Origin: an uncultured Gemmataceae bacterium
Lineage (GTDB): Bacteria; Planctomycetota; Planctomycetia; Gemmatales; Gemmataceae
Reading direction: 5' to 3'
Assembly: GCA_937923405.1 (NCBI GenBank)
Contig: CALDUY010000020.1
Span: 72,777 to 136,776 of the forward strand
DNA length: 64,000 nucleotides
In this document: positions 36,315 to 45,019 of the stretch, piece by piece
Numbering within the stretch: the first letter of the stretch is position 1
How the letters are laid out: each line of letters starts with the position of its first letter
The notes under the pieces: model-generated
Database searches by the model: none
What the model saw: only the letters and a program-made list of their open reading frames with translations
Told to the model about the DNA's origin: nothing
Program-made: the position numbers and the translations under genes

Positions 36315-37397
36315 TCAACGGGACGAACGTGCCACCTGGTGGTACAACTTCTCGTACTCGGCGACCATGCGGCGAACGTCGAACAACTCCTCAACACGAC
36401 GACGGCCAGCCATACCCATCGTGGCACATAAATCTGGCTGCGTCCACAAACGGAATAACGCCTGAGCTAATTCTTTTGGATTTTCTGCTGGGACGAGAAT
36501 TCCTGTCTGCTCTTCGGCGACAACTTCGGGATTGCCACCTACTCGGCAGGCGACGACCGGCAGTCCTCGGGCCATCGCTTCCAGCAGCGTCAGCGAAATC
36601 CCTTCGGTTCGCGACGGCAAGACAAACAGCCGCGCTCCGGCGAGTAACTCGGGGACGTGATGGATCTGGCCGAGGAAGTGAACGTGTCGCTGAATTCCTA
36701 AGCGCTGGGCCTGTTGCTCTAGACTGGCTCGGCACGGACCGTCACCGGCGATGCGCAACTGGAAGGAAACTTGCTCACGAGTGACTAGTGCCACCGCGTC
36801 GAGCAAGGTGTGCAGGCTCTTCTCTGCCGACAGCCGTGCTACAGTGACGACGTAACCGTTGCGAGTCGGCCCCTGATACGAGAAGCGCGACAGATCGATA
36901 CCGTTGTGGATGACCAGCAAGCGGTGGCGAGCGATTCCCTGGCGTGCAGCCCAGGCGGCGCTGTCGTGCGAGATGCACACGAAACGGATGTTGCACCACG
37001 AGGCAGCACGAACTAGCCAGCGTTGACGGCGCGACAGGTGCGCTCCCTGATGATGTCGGGTGTGCAGGCACGGCAGACCGGCCAGCCAAGCGGCGGGAGC
37101 GGCATGAATGTTCGGGCGGTCGTCGTGAGTGTGGATGACGTCGGCGTGAAGCTGGCGAAACAATCCGGCTAGCTGTCGCACCAACCCCGGCCGTAATCCC
37201 TGGGGAGCCTCCAGAGCGGTGACCGACCAGCCATGTGCTTGGAGTTGCTCTGCCAGCACGCCACGCGAGGTCAGCGAGACAAAGTGCAGAGCCACCCGGT
37301 CGCGGTCGGCATGTTGGGCAAACTCGACGAGCAATTTTTCCTGACCGCCCATGTCCAGACCAAGTGTCACATGCACGATCTGTAATGGGCGTTTCAT
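36315..37397 (-). CDS. Family 4 glycosyltransferase
   Basis: This 360-residue GT-B enzyme begins QIVHVTLGLDMGGQEKLLVEF (a glycine-rich acceptor loop at about 13-20) and carries ARLSAEKSLHTLLDA and the donor motif SRTEGISLTLLEAMARGLPVVA. It is predicted to add a sugar to a lipid-linked or glycan acceptor at the inner face of the membrane. It overlaps the upstream acyltransferase gene by four bases and precedes the next glycosyltransferase by ten. Confidence 0.9.
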   Translation of the reverse strand: MKRPLQIVHVTLGLDMGGQEKLLVEFAQHADRDRVALHFVSLTSRGVLAEQLQAHGWSVTALEAPQGLRPGLVRQLAGLFRQLHADVIHTHDDRPNIHAAPAAWLAGLPCLHTRHHQGAHLSRRQRWLVRAASWCNIRFVCISHDSAAWAARQGIARHRLLVIHNGIDLSRFSYQGPTRNGYVVTVARLSAEKSLHTLLDAVALVTREQVSFQLRIAGDGPCRASLEQQAQRLGIQRHVHFLGQIHHVPELLAGARLFVLPSRTEGISLTLLEAMARGLPVVACRVGGNPEVVAEEQTGILVPAENPKELAQALFRLWTQPDLCATMGMAGRRRVEELFDVRRMVAEYEKLYHQVARSSR

Positions 37398-38104
37398 GTT
37401 GGCGGACTCAGCTGCTTGACGATCCGTGCGGGATTGCCAGCCACGACGACATCAGGCGGCACGTCGCGGGTGACGACGGCTCCGGCTCCGACGATAGAAC
37501 GGTCGCCAATCGTGACGCCCTTGAGAATTGTCGCCATGTTACCGATCCACACGTCATCGCCGATCACCACCGGACGGATGCCTTCCGGCGGCGAGGGTAG
37601 TCCGGTTCGACGAGCCACGGCATCGACAGGGTGGCCGTCGTAGTCGCTGATGCGAACATCGCTGGCGATCAGACAGTGGTTGCCGATGGTCACCGACGAC
37701 GAGATGGCCAAGATGCAGGCATGCCCTAGAAACGTGTGGTGGCCGATGCTCAGCAGGGGAGTCCCTTCGCCACGATTGCCGAAGATAATCACCTGCTTGC
37801 CGCTGAGCGTGACGTGATCGCCTAGTCGAATGATCCCCGAACCGACGAGATAGGGCAGTTGCTCCATCTGGAAGCCTTCACCGATCGACTCGCAGCAGGA
37901 GCGGAAGAGGGGTTCGTACCAAAAAAAGCGGAGCAGTGAGGCCAGCAACTCACGAAGGAAAACGTGCAGGAAGTAGCAGACGCGGAAGAAGGGACGCGTG
38001 AGCCAAAATACCGGAATGTGGAAGTGTAGCACGGCTTTGACCAGCCGTTTGAGTGTGCCCCAGAACGGCCCCTCGCCGCGGCGCAGCTTGACGAGTAGGT
38101 TCAT
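37394..38104 (-). CDS. Left-handed beta-helix (hexapeptide) acyltransferase
   Basis: This 236-residue protein has a roughly 85-residue N-terminal part with a hydrophobic stretch (FWLTRPFFRVCYFLHVFLREL, split here by position 33-53) and then hexapeptide repeats of the LbH fold from about 90 on. The C-terminal signature PVVIGDDVWIGNMATILKGV with GAGAVVTRDVPPDVVVAGNPARIV is that of the CysE-LacA-NodL family, and the preceding DYDGHP carries the likely catalytic His. It would O- or N-acetylate a sugar using acetyl-CoA. It overlaps genes on both sides by four bases. Confidence 0.9.
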   Translation of the reverse strand: MNLLVKLRRGEGPFWGTLKRLVKAVLHFHIPVFWLTRPFFRVCYFLHVFLRELLASLLRFFWYEPLFRSCCESIGEGFQMEQLPYLVGSGIIRLGDHVTLSGKQVIIFGNRGEGTPLLSIGHHTFLGHACILAISSSVTIGNHCLIASDVRISDYDGHPVDAVARRTGLPSPPEGIRPVVIGDDVWIGNMATILKGVTIGDRSIVGAGAVVTRDVPPDVVVAGNPARIVKQLSPPT

Positions 38105-39321
38105 CGCGGGTTCCTCTCAGCACACAAACGGTTGAGATGCTCGGCGAGCTGACCGGCCAGTGCCTCGCGCGAGAAGCGGCGGCGCGTCTGTTCGGTGGGG
38201 GGAACGAGCGTTCCGGCGGCGACGTCGCCAACCAGTTCGACCACGGCCTGACGGATGGCGGGCACATCGTGCGGCAGGGCCAACCGATAGGGAACACCGC
38301 TCTCTTGTAACACGCTGGCCAAGTCGCCGTCGCGCTCGCCCAGAGCCAGGATCGGACGCCCTGCTCCGAAGTATTCGTATAGCTTAGCCGGCACACCGAT
38401 TTTTCGTTCGGGCGTGTCCATCAGCAAGAGAATGTCGGCCTGACACATCTCGCCCAGGGTCTGGCGATACGGCGCTTGCGGTCGGCACAGGACGCGCGAC
38501 TCAATGCCTCGCTGTCGGGCGTCGGCCATCAGGTCGGCTCCCGCTTCGTAGTCGGTTCGACCGAGAAACTCCAGACGAAACGCCGGCAGGTCGTCGGCCG
38601 GAATCGAGGCGATTGCGTCCAGCAGTGGCCGCGGATCGCGACCAACGTAGAGCTGTCCGGCGTGAAAGATACGAACCGGACCGTCGCCACGCTTTGTGGA
38701 TTCGACTACAGGAAAACTCTCTGGGTCGTAGCCGTTGGTCAAGTAGGTCATGCGAGCGGCGCTGCCCGGATAAGCGGCTTGTAGCTCCGAGCAGGCGCGC
38801 GGAGCATTGTGTAGAATCAGGTCGGCTTTGGCGATCATGCGGCGTTCCCAGAGCCACTCCCAGCGTTTCTCCAGCGGGTTCAACTGAATCAGAAACCCCG
38901 AAGTGATCCACGGGTCGCGGAAGTCGGCGATCCAGGGCAGGCGAAATTTTTTCTGCACAAACCGTCCGAGCAGATGCACCCAGTGGGGCGGCCCAGAGGT
39001 CAGCACAGCGGCAGGCCGATGGTCGCGCACCACCTCGGCGGCAGCACGTCGCGCCCCCGGTAGCCACACCGCGTAGGGGGCCAGCCAACGGATCAGCTTC
39101 GGCCAATCCGACGGATACGGCGTCGAGCGAACGAGGGTTTCCGGTGGCACTTGCTCGGCCAGTTGCGGATCACTCGGCTCCCAGGGCATTCCCGGTGGCG
39201 CGACGACGGCCACGTTCCAGTCGAACTTCGGCAGATGGCGAGCGAACCCCAACAGGCGGAACGCGCCGCTCGCCGCCGACGGCGGAAAATGGTAAGCGAT
39301 CAGCAGAACGGTGCGTTTCAT
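38101..39321 (-). CDS. Family 4 glycosyltransferase
   Basis: This 406-residue GT-B enzyme begins MKRTVLLIAYHFPPSAASG, a start typical of GT4 enzymes in planctomycete and proteobacterial glycan loci, and has IFHAGQLYVGRDPRPLLDAI and a donor domain with LYEYFGAGRPILALGERDGD, the usual E replaced by the KLYEYFGAG form. I chose ATG 39321; the longer frame to 39417 adds a low-complexity leader. It starts 26 bases after the WecB gene and overlaps the acyltransferase gene by four bases. Confidence 0.87.
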   Translation of the reverse strand: MKRTVLLIAYHFPPSAASGAFRLLGFARHLPKFDWNVAVVAPPGMPWEPSDPQLAEQVPPETLVRSTPYPSDWPKLIRWLAPYAVWLPGARRAAAEVVRDHRPAAVLTSGPPHWVHLLGRFVQKKFRLPWIADFRDPWITSGFLIQLNPLEKRWEWLWERRMIAKADLILHNAPRACSELQAAYPGSAARMTYLTNGYDPESFPVVESTKRGDGPVRIFHAGQLYVGRDPRPLLDAIASIPADDLPAFRLEFLGRTDYEAGADLMADARQRGIESRVLCRPQAPYRQTLGEMCQADILLLMDTPERKIGVPAKLYEYFGAGRPILALGERDGDLASVLQESGVPYRLALPHDVPAIRQAVVELVGDVAAGTLVPPTEQTRRRFSREALAGQLAEHLNRLCAERNPR

Positions 39322-39347
39322 GGCAGGTGTCGTGCCCTTGCGATGCC

Positions 39348-40439
39348 TTAGCTTGCCAGCGAAGAGTGGCTGGCCGTCAGGATGTCCACGATGCGCCGCG
39401 CCGCCTGGCCGTCCCACAACTCCGGCACTCGACCGACGCTCGGCGAAGTCAGCACCTGCAACCCCTCGGCGACGATGCGTTCCGGATTCAAGCCGACCAG
39501 GCGGTTCGTTCCCTGCGAACAGGTCACGGGGCGTTCGGTATTTTCTCGCAGCGTCAGGCAGGGGACGCCCAGTACAGTTGTTTCTTCCTGAATGCCGCCT
39601 GAATCGGTCAGCACCAGACGAGCGTGAGCGACAAGTTTGAGGAAGTCGAGATAGCCCAGCGGTTCGGTGAGGATCAACCCTGGCAGTCGCTCCGCGCCGA
39701 CGGCGGCCAGCGACCTTCTCGTTCGTGGATGTACCGGAAAGACGATCGGCAGTTCCCGAGCTAGCTGCTCGATGGCTCCCATCAAGCGAGAAAAAACCTC
39801 GGGATTGTCGACATTGGCCGGACGATGCAGCGTCAGCACTCCGTAGCTGCCCCGTTGGAGACCGAGCTGGTCGAGGATCGGCGACGCTTCGGCGCGATCG
39901 CGACAGGCTAGCAGGGTGTCGATCATCACATTGCCGACGAAGTGGATCTTCTCGGCGGGAATGCCTTCATGGCGGAGATTGTCGATCCCGCTTGTCTCGG
40001 TTACGAACAGCCAGTCGCTGATGGCGTCGGTCAAGAGGCGGTTGATCTCCTCGGGCATGGTACGATCGAAACTGCGTAAGCCCGCCTCGACGTGGGCGAC
40101 GCGGATGCCGAGTTTGACCGCGGTCAGGGCACAGGCCAAGGTCGAGTTTACGTCTCCTACGACCAATACCGCCTCGGGATGCTGATCGAGCAGGACCGGC
40201 TCGAAGCGTTTCATCACCTCGGCAGTCTGCACCGCATGCGAGCCGGAACCGACCTCTAGATCAATGTCCGGACGCGGGATGTTCAATTCGACGAAGAACA
40301 ATTTTGACATCTTTTCGTCGTAGTGCTGGCCGGTGTGGACCAGGTACGACGACACACCGTCTCGACGACGCAGCTCCCACATCAGTGGAGCGATCTTCAT
40401 GAAGTTCGGTCTGGCACCAGCGACAGCGACGATCTTCAA
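39348..40439 (-). CDS. wecB: UDP-N-acetylglucosamine 2-epimerase (non-hydrolysing)
   Basis: This 363-residue cytoplasmic enzyme converts UDP-GlcNAc to UDP-ManNAc. The signatures are GARPNFMKIAPLM (8-20), HTGQHYDEKMS (35-45), VVGDVNSTLACAL, HVEAGLRSFDRTMPEEINR, LTDSGGIQEETTVLGVPCLTLRENTERP and a C-terminal GTNRLVG. The length fits the family. With the nucleotide-sugar dehydrogenase at 29-30 kb it would supply UDP-ManNAcA for the glycan made by this block. It lies 111 bases downstream of the flippase gene, the largest gap in this part of the block, so an internal promoter is possible. Confidence 0.95.
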   Translation of the reverse strand: MKIVAVAGARPNFMKIAPLMWELRRRDGVSSYLVHTGQHYDEKMSKLFFVELNIPRPDIDLEVGSGSHAVQTAEVMKRFEPVLLDQHPEAVLVVGDVNSTLACALTAVKLGIRVAHVEAGLRSFDRTMPEEINRLLTDAISDWLFVTETSGIDNLRHEGIPAEKIHFVGNVMIDTLLACRDRAEASPILDQLGLQRGSYGVLTLHRPANVDNPEVFSRLMGAIEQLARELPIVFPVHPRTRRSLAAVGAERLPGLILTEPLGYLDFLKLVAHARLVLTDSGGIQEETTVLGVPCLTLRENTERPVTCSQGTNRLVGLNPERIVAEGLQVLTSPSVGRVPELWDGQAARRIVDILTASHSSLAS

Positions 40440-40550
40440 CGGTTGGCTCTCCCTTGCGATGGCGACAGTGGCTACGCTACGAGCAAATCCCCTCGACAGC
40501 CAACTCTACGTCGAAGATTGAGCCAAGCAAGTGCCAACCAGCAGAAGAAT

Positions 40551-42071
40551 TCAGGGGGCGTCTGCTCGGGGTGGGCGCAGCTCGCGGAGCAGCTTACGCA
40601 GGTCGGCGAGGATCCCGTGCCACTCGAACGCTAGCAAAAAGCCAGCGTAGCTGACGACCCCGGCGGCGATGCTGGCTCCGAGGCGGACCCAGGCTAGTTC
40701 GTCTCCGCGCAGAGCCAACCGTACAGTCCAAACGACTCCAGTCATGCACAACGAGGCCGACAGTACCGGAAATTGCGCACGCAGCAGTTGCCACGGACCG
40801 ACCCGCGTCCGAGAGCGAGTAAACCACAGCAACCCCGTGACCATGAGCGGGTAGAGTACCATCCAAGCCAGACAGACGCCAACCAGCCCCAACCATTGCC
40901 CGCCGATCCAGAAGGCGAACGGAAACAGTAGCGTGCAAAGGAAGGTGTAACGCAGGTTCAGATCCGGTCGCCCCAGGGCGTTGAGCAAGGGCGGCACCGA
41001 TTTGCTATAGATCATAATGACGCCGACCAAACTCAGCATCTGAAACGGCAGAATCGCCGGCACCCAGCGCGGACCCAGCACCAAAGTGAAGGCGTCCTCG
41101 GCGACCAAGACCATGCCGACCAGGACGGGCATGCCGAATAAGCCGAGCAGAACTGTCAGCCGCAGATACCACGCACGCAGCCGCAGCGGATCGTTTTGCA
41201 AGCGACAGAAGACCGGATAGGAGACCTGGTTGACGTTGGCAGTCAGCTTCTCGACGGGCATGGAGATGAGCTGGAACGCCAAAGCGTAGTAGCCCAACTC
41301 GATCGGCCCGAGCAGCTTGCCGACAATGGCGAAGTCACTGTTGCTGTAAACGTACCAAAGCAGGCTGCCGAGGCTGAGATGCACGCCGAAACGGATTAGC
41401 CCGAAGTCGCCGCGGCCCGGCAGGGCCAATCCGGGGAGCCAGCGAGCCGCGCGCATCAGCGTGAACACTTCCAGGATTCGCCCTAAAATCGCGCCGGCCG
41501 CCAACGCCCAGTAGCCGAACCCGTTCAGCGCCAGGGTCAACACCGTCGCCGCCTGGAGCAGCGAGGCCAAGATGTGTACCAGGGCCTGCTGACCCAGCCG
41601 TAGTTCACGATCCAGCAGAGCCATCGGTACGGTGCGAAAGGGCGTCAGCAGTACCAGCACTCCCAGCCCGCGCAGGAACGTGGTCAGCTGTTCCATGTCG
41701 AGAAAGGTCGCGGCATAGGGAGCGCCAACCCAAAGCAAGCCGTACAGCAACACCGAGAGCATGAGAGTCAGACTGAAGGCACAGTGGAGATCGCCGGTCG
41801 TCAAAGTCTCTTTTTGGACCAGGGCGCGGCCCACGCCGGCCTCGGCGAGCATGTCGGCCAGTCCGAGAAAGACCATTCCCGTAGCCATCAGGCCATAGTC
41901 GAACGGCAGCAACAGTTTCGCCACCCACAACGACACAGTCCAGCTGACGCCCTGCATCAACAGCCGTGCCAGCATCAGCATCGCGCCGCCTCGGACGGCG
42001 CGTCCAGCCAGACCGCGGCTCATAGCTCGCGTCGACTCGTCGGCGGGCAGGGCAGTTGGTTCGCTGGTCAT
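40551..42071 (-). CDS. Wzx-type lipid-linked oligosaccharide flippase
   Basis: This 506-residue integral membrane protein has about 12-14 hydrophobic helices and belongs to the MOP superfamily polysaccharide transporter group, as shown by RAVRGGAMLMLARLLMQGVSWTVSLWVAKLL (about 25-55), LLPFDYGLMATGMVFLGLADMLAEAGVGRALVQ and a late VSYPVFCRLQNDPLRLRAWY. Wzx proteins move undecaprenyl-diphosphate-linked repeat units to the periplasmic face. Its ATG overlaps the stop of the ligase/polymerase gene by four bases, the usual Wzx-Wzy pairing. Confidence 0.9.
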   Translation of the reverse strand: MTSEPTALPADESTRAMSRGLAGRAVRGGAMLMLARLLMQGVSWTVSLWVAKLLLPFDYGLMATGMVFLGLADMLAEAGVGRALVQKETLTTGDLHCAFSLTLMLSVLLYGLLWVGAPYAATFLDMEQLTTFLRGLGVLVLLTPFRTVPMALLDRELRLGQQALVHILASLLQAATVLTLALNGFGYWALAAGAILGRILEVFTLMRAARWLPGLALPGRGDFGLIRFGVHLSLGSLLWYVYSNSDFAIVGKLLGPIELGYYALAFQLISMPVEKLTANVNQVSYPVFCRLQNDPLRLRAWYLRLTVLLGLFGMPVLVGMVLVAEDAFTLVLGPRWVPAILPFQMLSLVGVIMIYSKSVPPLLNALGRPDLNLRYTFLCTLLFPFAFWIGGQWLGLVGVCLAWMVLYPLMVTGLLWFTRSRTRVGPWQLLRAQFPVLSASLCMTGVVWTVRLALRGDELAWVRLGASIAAGVVSYAGFLLAFEWHGILADLRKLLRELRPPRADAP

Positions 42072-43483
42072 CCTGGGTTGAAGGTCAAGCGAATGAAGAG
42101 ATAAAGGCCCACGAGGAACATCATACTCAGCAGGAATAACGCGGTGAGAAATTCCATGTCCAGACGCAACGGTTTGCCTTCGGGCCAGGTAGTCGCGTGT
42201 TCTTGAAACACGCTGGACAACCCCAGGACGGTGTAGGTGGTCACCAGGTTGTTCAAACTGAGCGTCATCATGCCCGTGGCATAGCAGACGACCGCGCCGG
42301 CCAGGAAGGGATGTAAATAACGATAATGCGGATCGAGAATAGTCCTCTGAATCACCTGCCGACCGACTCGGACGCTACTGGTCAGTCGATACAATCCCCA
42401 GATAGCGACAAGGACCATGCCCAGAAAGAGAAGGCCACCAGGAAGTCCGGTATCACCGAACGCCTGGACGTAGGAATTGTGGGCGACGTGGCCGGCTTCC
42501 AGGTGGAAGCAGTTGTGCCCGACGCCGAAGATCGGATTGGCTCGCAGCATCTCCAAGCCAGCGCTCCAGAGTTGGATGCGTTCCTGGCCGGTCTCCTCCG
42601 TGGATGAGATTTTGGCCATGCGACCCGCCAGCATCGCCAGCAACGCAGGCACGGCAAGTCCGCCCAGCAGCATCACCTTAACCCAACCCCAGCGCAGCAC
42701 GACGAGGAAGCCGCTACCGACCAGCAGCGCTAGCAAACCGCCACGCGACTGCGTCAGAGCGAAGCCGACCAGGAAGATGACCAGGATTGGTGTCCAGAGA
42801 ATGCGACTAAAGCCAGCGGCTTTATCCATGAACTTGCCCAGGAGCAGCAGCAACGATGTGCCGATCATCACGCAAATATCGTTGGGATCGTTGAAGATGC
42901 CTGGACCGTACATGCGGTTCTCGTCGATGAAGTGCCGATGGGCCAGCTTCGAGTGATCGACGAGACGAGGCAACTGGATGATCTTAACAAAGTCAAGGAT
43001 CGACAACACCGTAGTGATCGCCGCAAAGATCAGAAGACAGCTAATAAAGATCTTCATTCGCTTTGGCGTAGTGACCAGCGACACCAGGAGGAAGTAGTAA
43101 AGAACGATTTTGAAGTAGTTGAACGCCTCCTCGGCTCCATCGGCGGCCTTGGAATGGGCCAGGTGTGACAGAAAAATGACTGGTAGTAAGAGCAGCACGA
43201 ACAGATCGATCGGCTGACGTTCTAGTCGAACGGGAGAAAGTCGGCTCAAGACAGCAAAGCCAGAGACTAACACGGTTCCCAGGAGCAGATAACGATAGAT
43301 CTCGACTCCCTGAAGAGCGGGAATCACGTCGGCGGGTCGGACGAAGAGAGCGGCGTTGACCAGCAGAAAGAGGAAGAAGCCGAAGCCACTGCCCGAGTCG
43401 TCACGACGCAAGCCGCCAGGGCGAGCGGCTCGCCCTCCCTGGGGAGATCGCCACGGCAAACGCGGGGTGGAACTGGAGGGCAT
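42068..43483 (-). CDS. Wzy/O-antigen ligase family membrane protein
   Basis: This 471-residue membrane protein has about ten to twelve helices and a periplasmic loop with PIFGVGHNCFHLEAGHVAHNSYVQAFGDTGLPGG (about residues 313-346), the Wzy_C/WaaL signature containing HNSYVQ. Members polymerise repeat units or ligate them to an acceptor. It is the first gene of the glycan block, coupled to the flippase by a four-base overlap, so polymerase is the likelier role (inference). The N-terminal 30 residues are basic and low-complexity. Hairpin repeats lie just upstream. Confidence 0.87.
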   Translation of the reverse strand: MPSSSTPRLPWRSPQGGRAARPGGLRRDDSGSGFGFFLFLLVNAALFVRPADVIPALQGVEIYRYLLLGTVLVSGFAVLSRLSPVRLERQPIDLFVLLLLPVIFLSHLAHSKAADGAEEAFNYFKIVLYYFLLVSLVTTPKRMKIFISCLLIFAAITTVLSILDFVKIIQLPRLVDHSKLAHRHFIDENRMYGPGIFNDPNDICVMIGTSLLLLLGKFMDKAAGFSRILWTPILVIFLVGFALTQSRGGLLALLVGSGFLVVLRWGWVKVMLLGGLAVPALLAMLAGRMAKISSTEETGQERIQLWSAGLEMLRANPIFGVGHNCFHLEAGHVAHNSYVQAFGDTGLPGGLLFLGMVLVAIWGLYRLTSSVRVGRQVIQRTILDPHYRYLHPFLAGAVVCYATGMMTLSLNNLVTTYTVLGLSSVFQEHATTWPEGKPLRLDMEFLTALFLLSMMFLVGLYLFIRLTFNPG

Positions 43484-43533
43484 GCTTGACGGTCTCTGGC
43501 TGAGTTCGGTTCCTGCGACTGACCACTGTTTCT

Positions 43534-43715
43534 TCTCCGCCTCTCTTTTGTGGAGGAGAGGCTTCCACTCTTTCTCCCTCTCCTTTGTGGAGGAGGGGCT
43601 TCCACAGGTGTACCTGGAGAAGCTAGAACTGGACTAGCCATCTTTCTCCCTCTCCTTTGTGGAGAAGGGGCTTCCACTGTTTTCCCCTCTCCCTTGTGGG
43701 GAGAGGGGGTGGGGG
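43534..43715. repeat. Four hairpin repeats with about 37-base spacing
   Basis: Four copies of CTCTCCTTTGTGGAGGAGGGGCTTCCAC-like units are centred on TTGTGG at about 43548, 43585, 43657 and 43694. The spacing is 37, 72 and 37 bases, so one slot of the array is replaced by other sequence. Each copy forms a pyrimidine/purine hairpin around TTTGT. The last (CCCCTCTCCC 43684-43693 with GGGAGAGGGG) has a perfect ten-base-pair stem and could end the DUF3500 transcript. Confidence 0.7.
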
Positions 43716-43722
43716 TGAGGAG

Positions 43723-44751
43723 TTAGCCTAGCTGGCTAGAGATATTGACGTAGGTATGAACATGCGGCAAGACTCGGTAATTCCATACGAAGCCCGGCCC
43801 TTCCAGTCGCCAGAAGTGCCACGGTTCCTTGTCGTCTATCGCTCCATCGGGATAGAAGGCGAACTTGATCTTCTCCAGGCCGCCGTTGGCCTTGACGATG
43901 CTCATAACTTCGTCCACATCTTCCTGACGATACGGCGACAGTACCGAACGCATCACCTGCTCAGCCAGGGCACGCTGGTCGGAAGACAACTCGGCGTAGG
44001 GCAGCCCAGGCCGCTCGCTGTCCTTGGCACGGAAGCGAATCGAGCCTTCCATCTCGCCGGGATTGCCGCGCTTCACCGTCGCCGCCACGCGCTGCTTCTC
44101 GTCCAAGGCTTTGTAGAGTTTGACGACCTCACGAGTCTGGTAATTGAAGACGTTAGACCGGCTGTAGCCATGCGGACTGTGGCCGTAGTAGATCGGACCG
44201 CCGAACGCCGCCCCGACTTCGCTGTCCCCGTCGCAACGGATGGTCAGATGATGGCCCGAGAAGACGAAGGCAAACTTCTCGCCCGGAGTCGGATCGCCAA
44301 AGATCAGCGCCCCGCACTTGCCGAACGACTGAGAAGCGTCCCATTTGCCCATACGGCTGATCTGCCAATAGCCGTCGTCGCCGGAACACATCGACTTGAC
44401 AATCCGTTCGATGAGTTCTTGTTGTGCCTTCGTATAGACATCTTGAATGTAGATTTTCTCGATGGCTTCGTTGAACATGCCCTGGCGGAGAGGCCGTTTG
44501 CCTTTGCCGGCTCCGTAGTCATAGGGTTTGACCGCGCGTTGCTTTTGGGCTTGGGAGAGGGAGGCGTGTAGCTCGCGGACAAGATCCTCGGCGGGCCGGG
44601 GCTTGCGAATCGCGGGAGCGGCAGCCTGGGCAGTGAACGCCAACGCAGCGGCTCCTCCAGCGGCGAGCAGGAATTCGCGACGAGCTAGCGGTTGCGGGAA
44701 ATCAAACGCTTCGTCGCATTCCGGACAATACGGACTGACCTTTTCCGACAT
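43723..44751 (-). CDS. Tat-exported DUF3500 protein with N-terminal CxxC
   Basis: This 342-residue protein starts at ATG 44751, which has GAGGAG eight bases upstream. Residues 1-20 hold a short CPEC motif (Cys9, Cys12), followed by a twin-arginine signal LARREFLLAAGGAAALAF and Ala-rich cleavage region. The mature part matches DUF3500: MFNEAIEKIYIQ, FAFVFSGHHLTIRCDGDSE, GPIYYGHSP, and a C-terminal KIKFAFYPDGAIDDKEPWHFWRLEGPGFVWNYRV. The family is exported and of unknown function; the conserved His and Trp-rich segments suggest a ligand-binding or catalytic pocket. It is monocistronic and divergent from the PPC-domain gene. Confidence 0.85.
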   Translation of the reverse strand: MSEKVSPYCPECDEAFDFPQPLARREFLLAAGGAAALAFTAQAAAPAIRKPRPAEDLVRELHASLSQAQKQRAVKPYDYGAGKGKRPLRQGMFNEAIEKIYIQDVYTKAQQELIERIVKSMCSGDDGYWQISRMGKWDASQSFGKCGALIFGDPTPGEKFAFVFSGHHLTIRCDGDSEVGAAFGGPIYYGHSPHGYSRSNVFNYQTREVVKLYKALDEKQRVAATVKRGNPGEMEGSIRFRAKDSERPGLPYAELSSDQRALAEQVMRSVLSPYRQEDVDEVMSIVKANGGLEKIKFAFYPDGAIDDKEPWHFWRLEGPGFVWNYRVLPHVHTYVNISSQLG

Positions 44752-45019
44752 GGCAGGGTCTCCTCGTGACCAGCTTCCAGGCGACGCGGCAACCGGGGAG
44801 GCGGTCTCGCCGGTCTTGTTACTGGTCATGATGACGCACCGGGGTCCACTTCGCAAGGAGAATACCTGCGTTCCTTTTGCTTGACCCGATCACGGCACCC
44901 CGCTACGATGCATGTCAACATGAGGGCGATCCGTGCCTACGGTCCCACCCTGCCCTCGCTTGCTTGCCTACCGAACTCTCACAACGCCCGTTGTGTTTGC
45001 TAGCCGGGAGATACCCGCC

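Noticed and set aside
43534-43715. CRISPR array
   Set aside because: The units are hairpins with sequence-similar spacers, few in number and unevenly spaced, and no cas genes are nearby.
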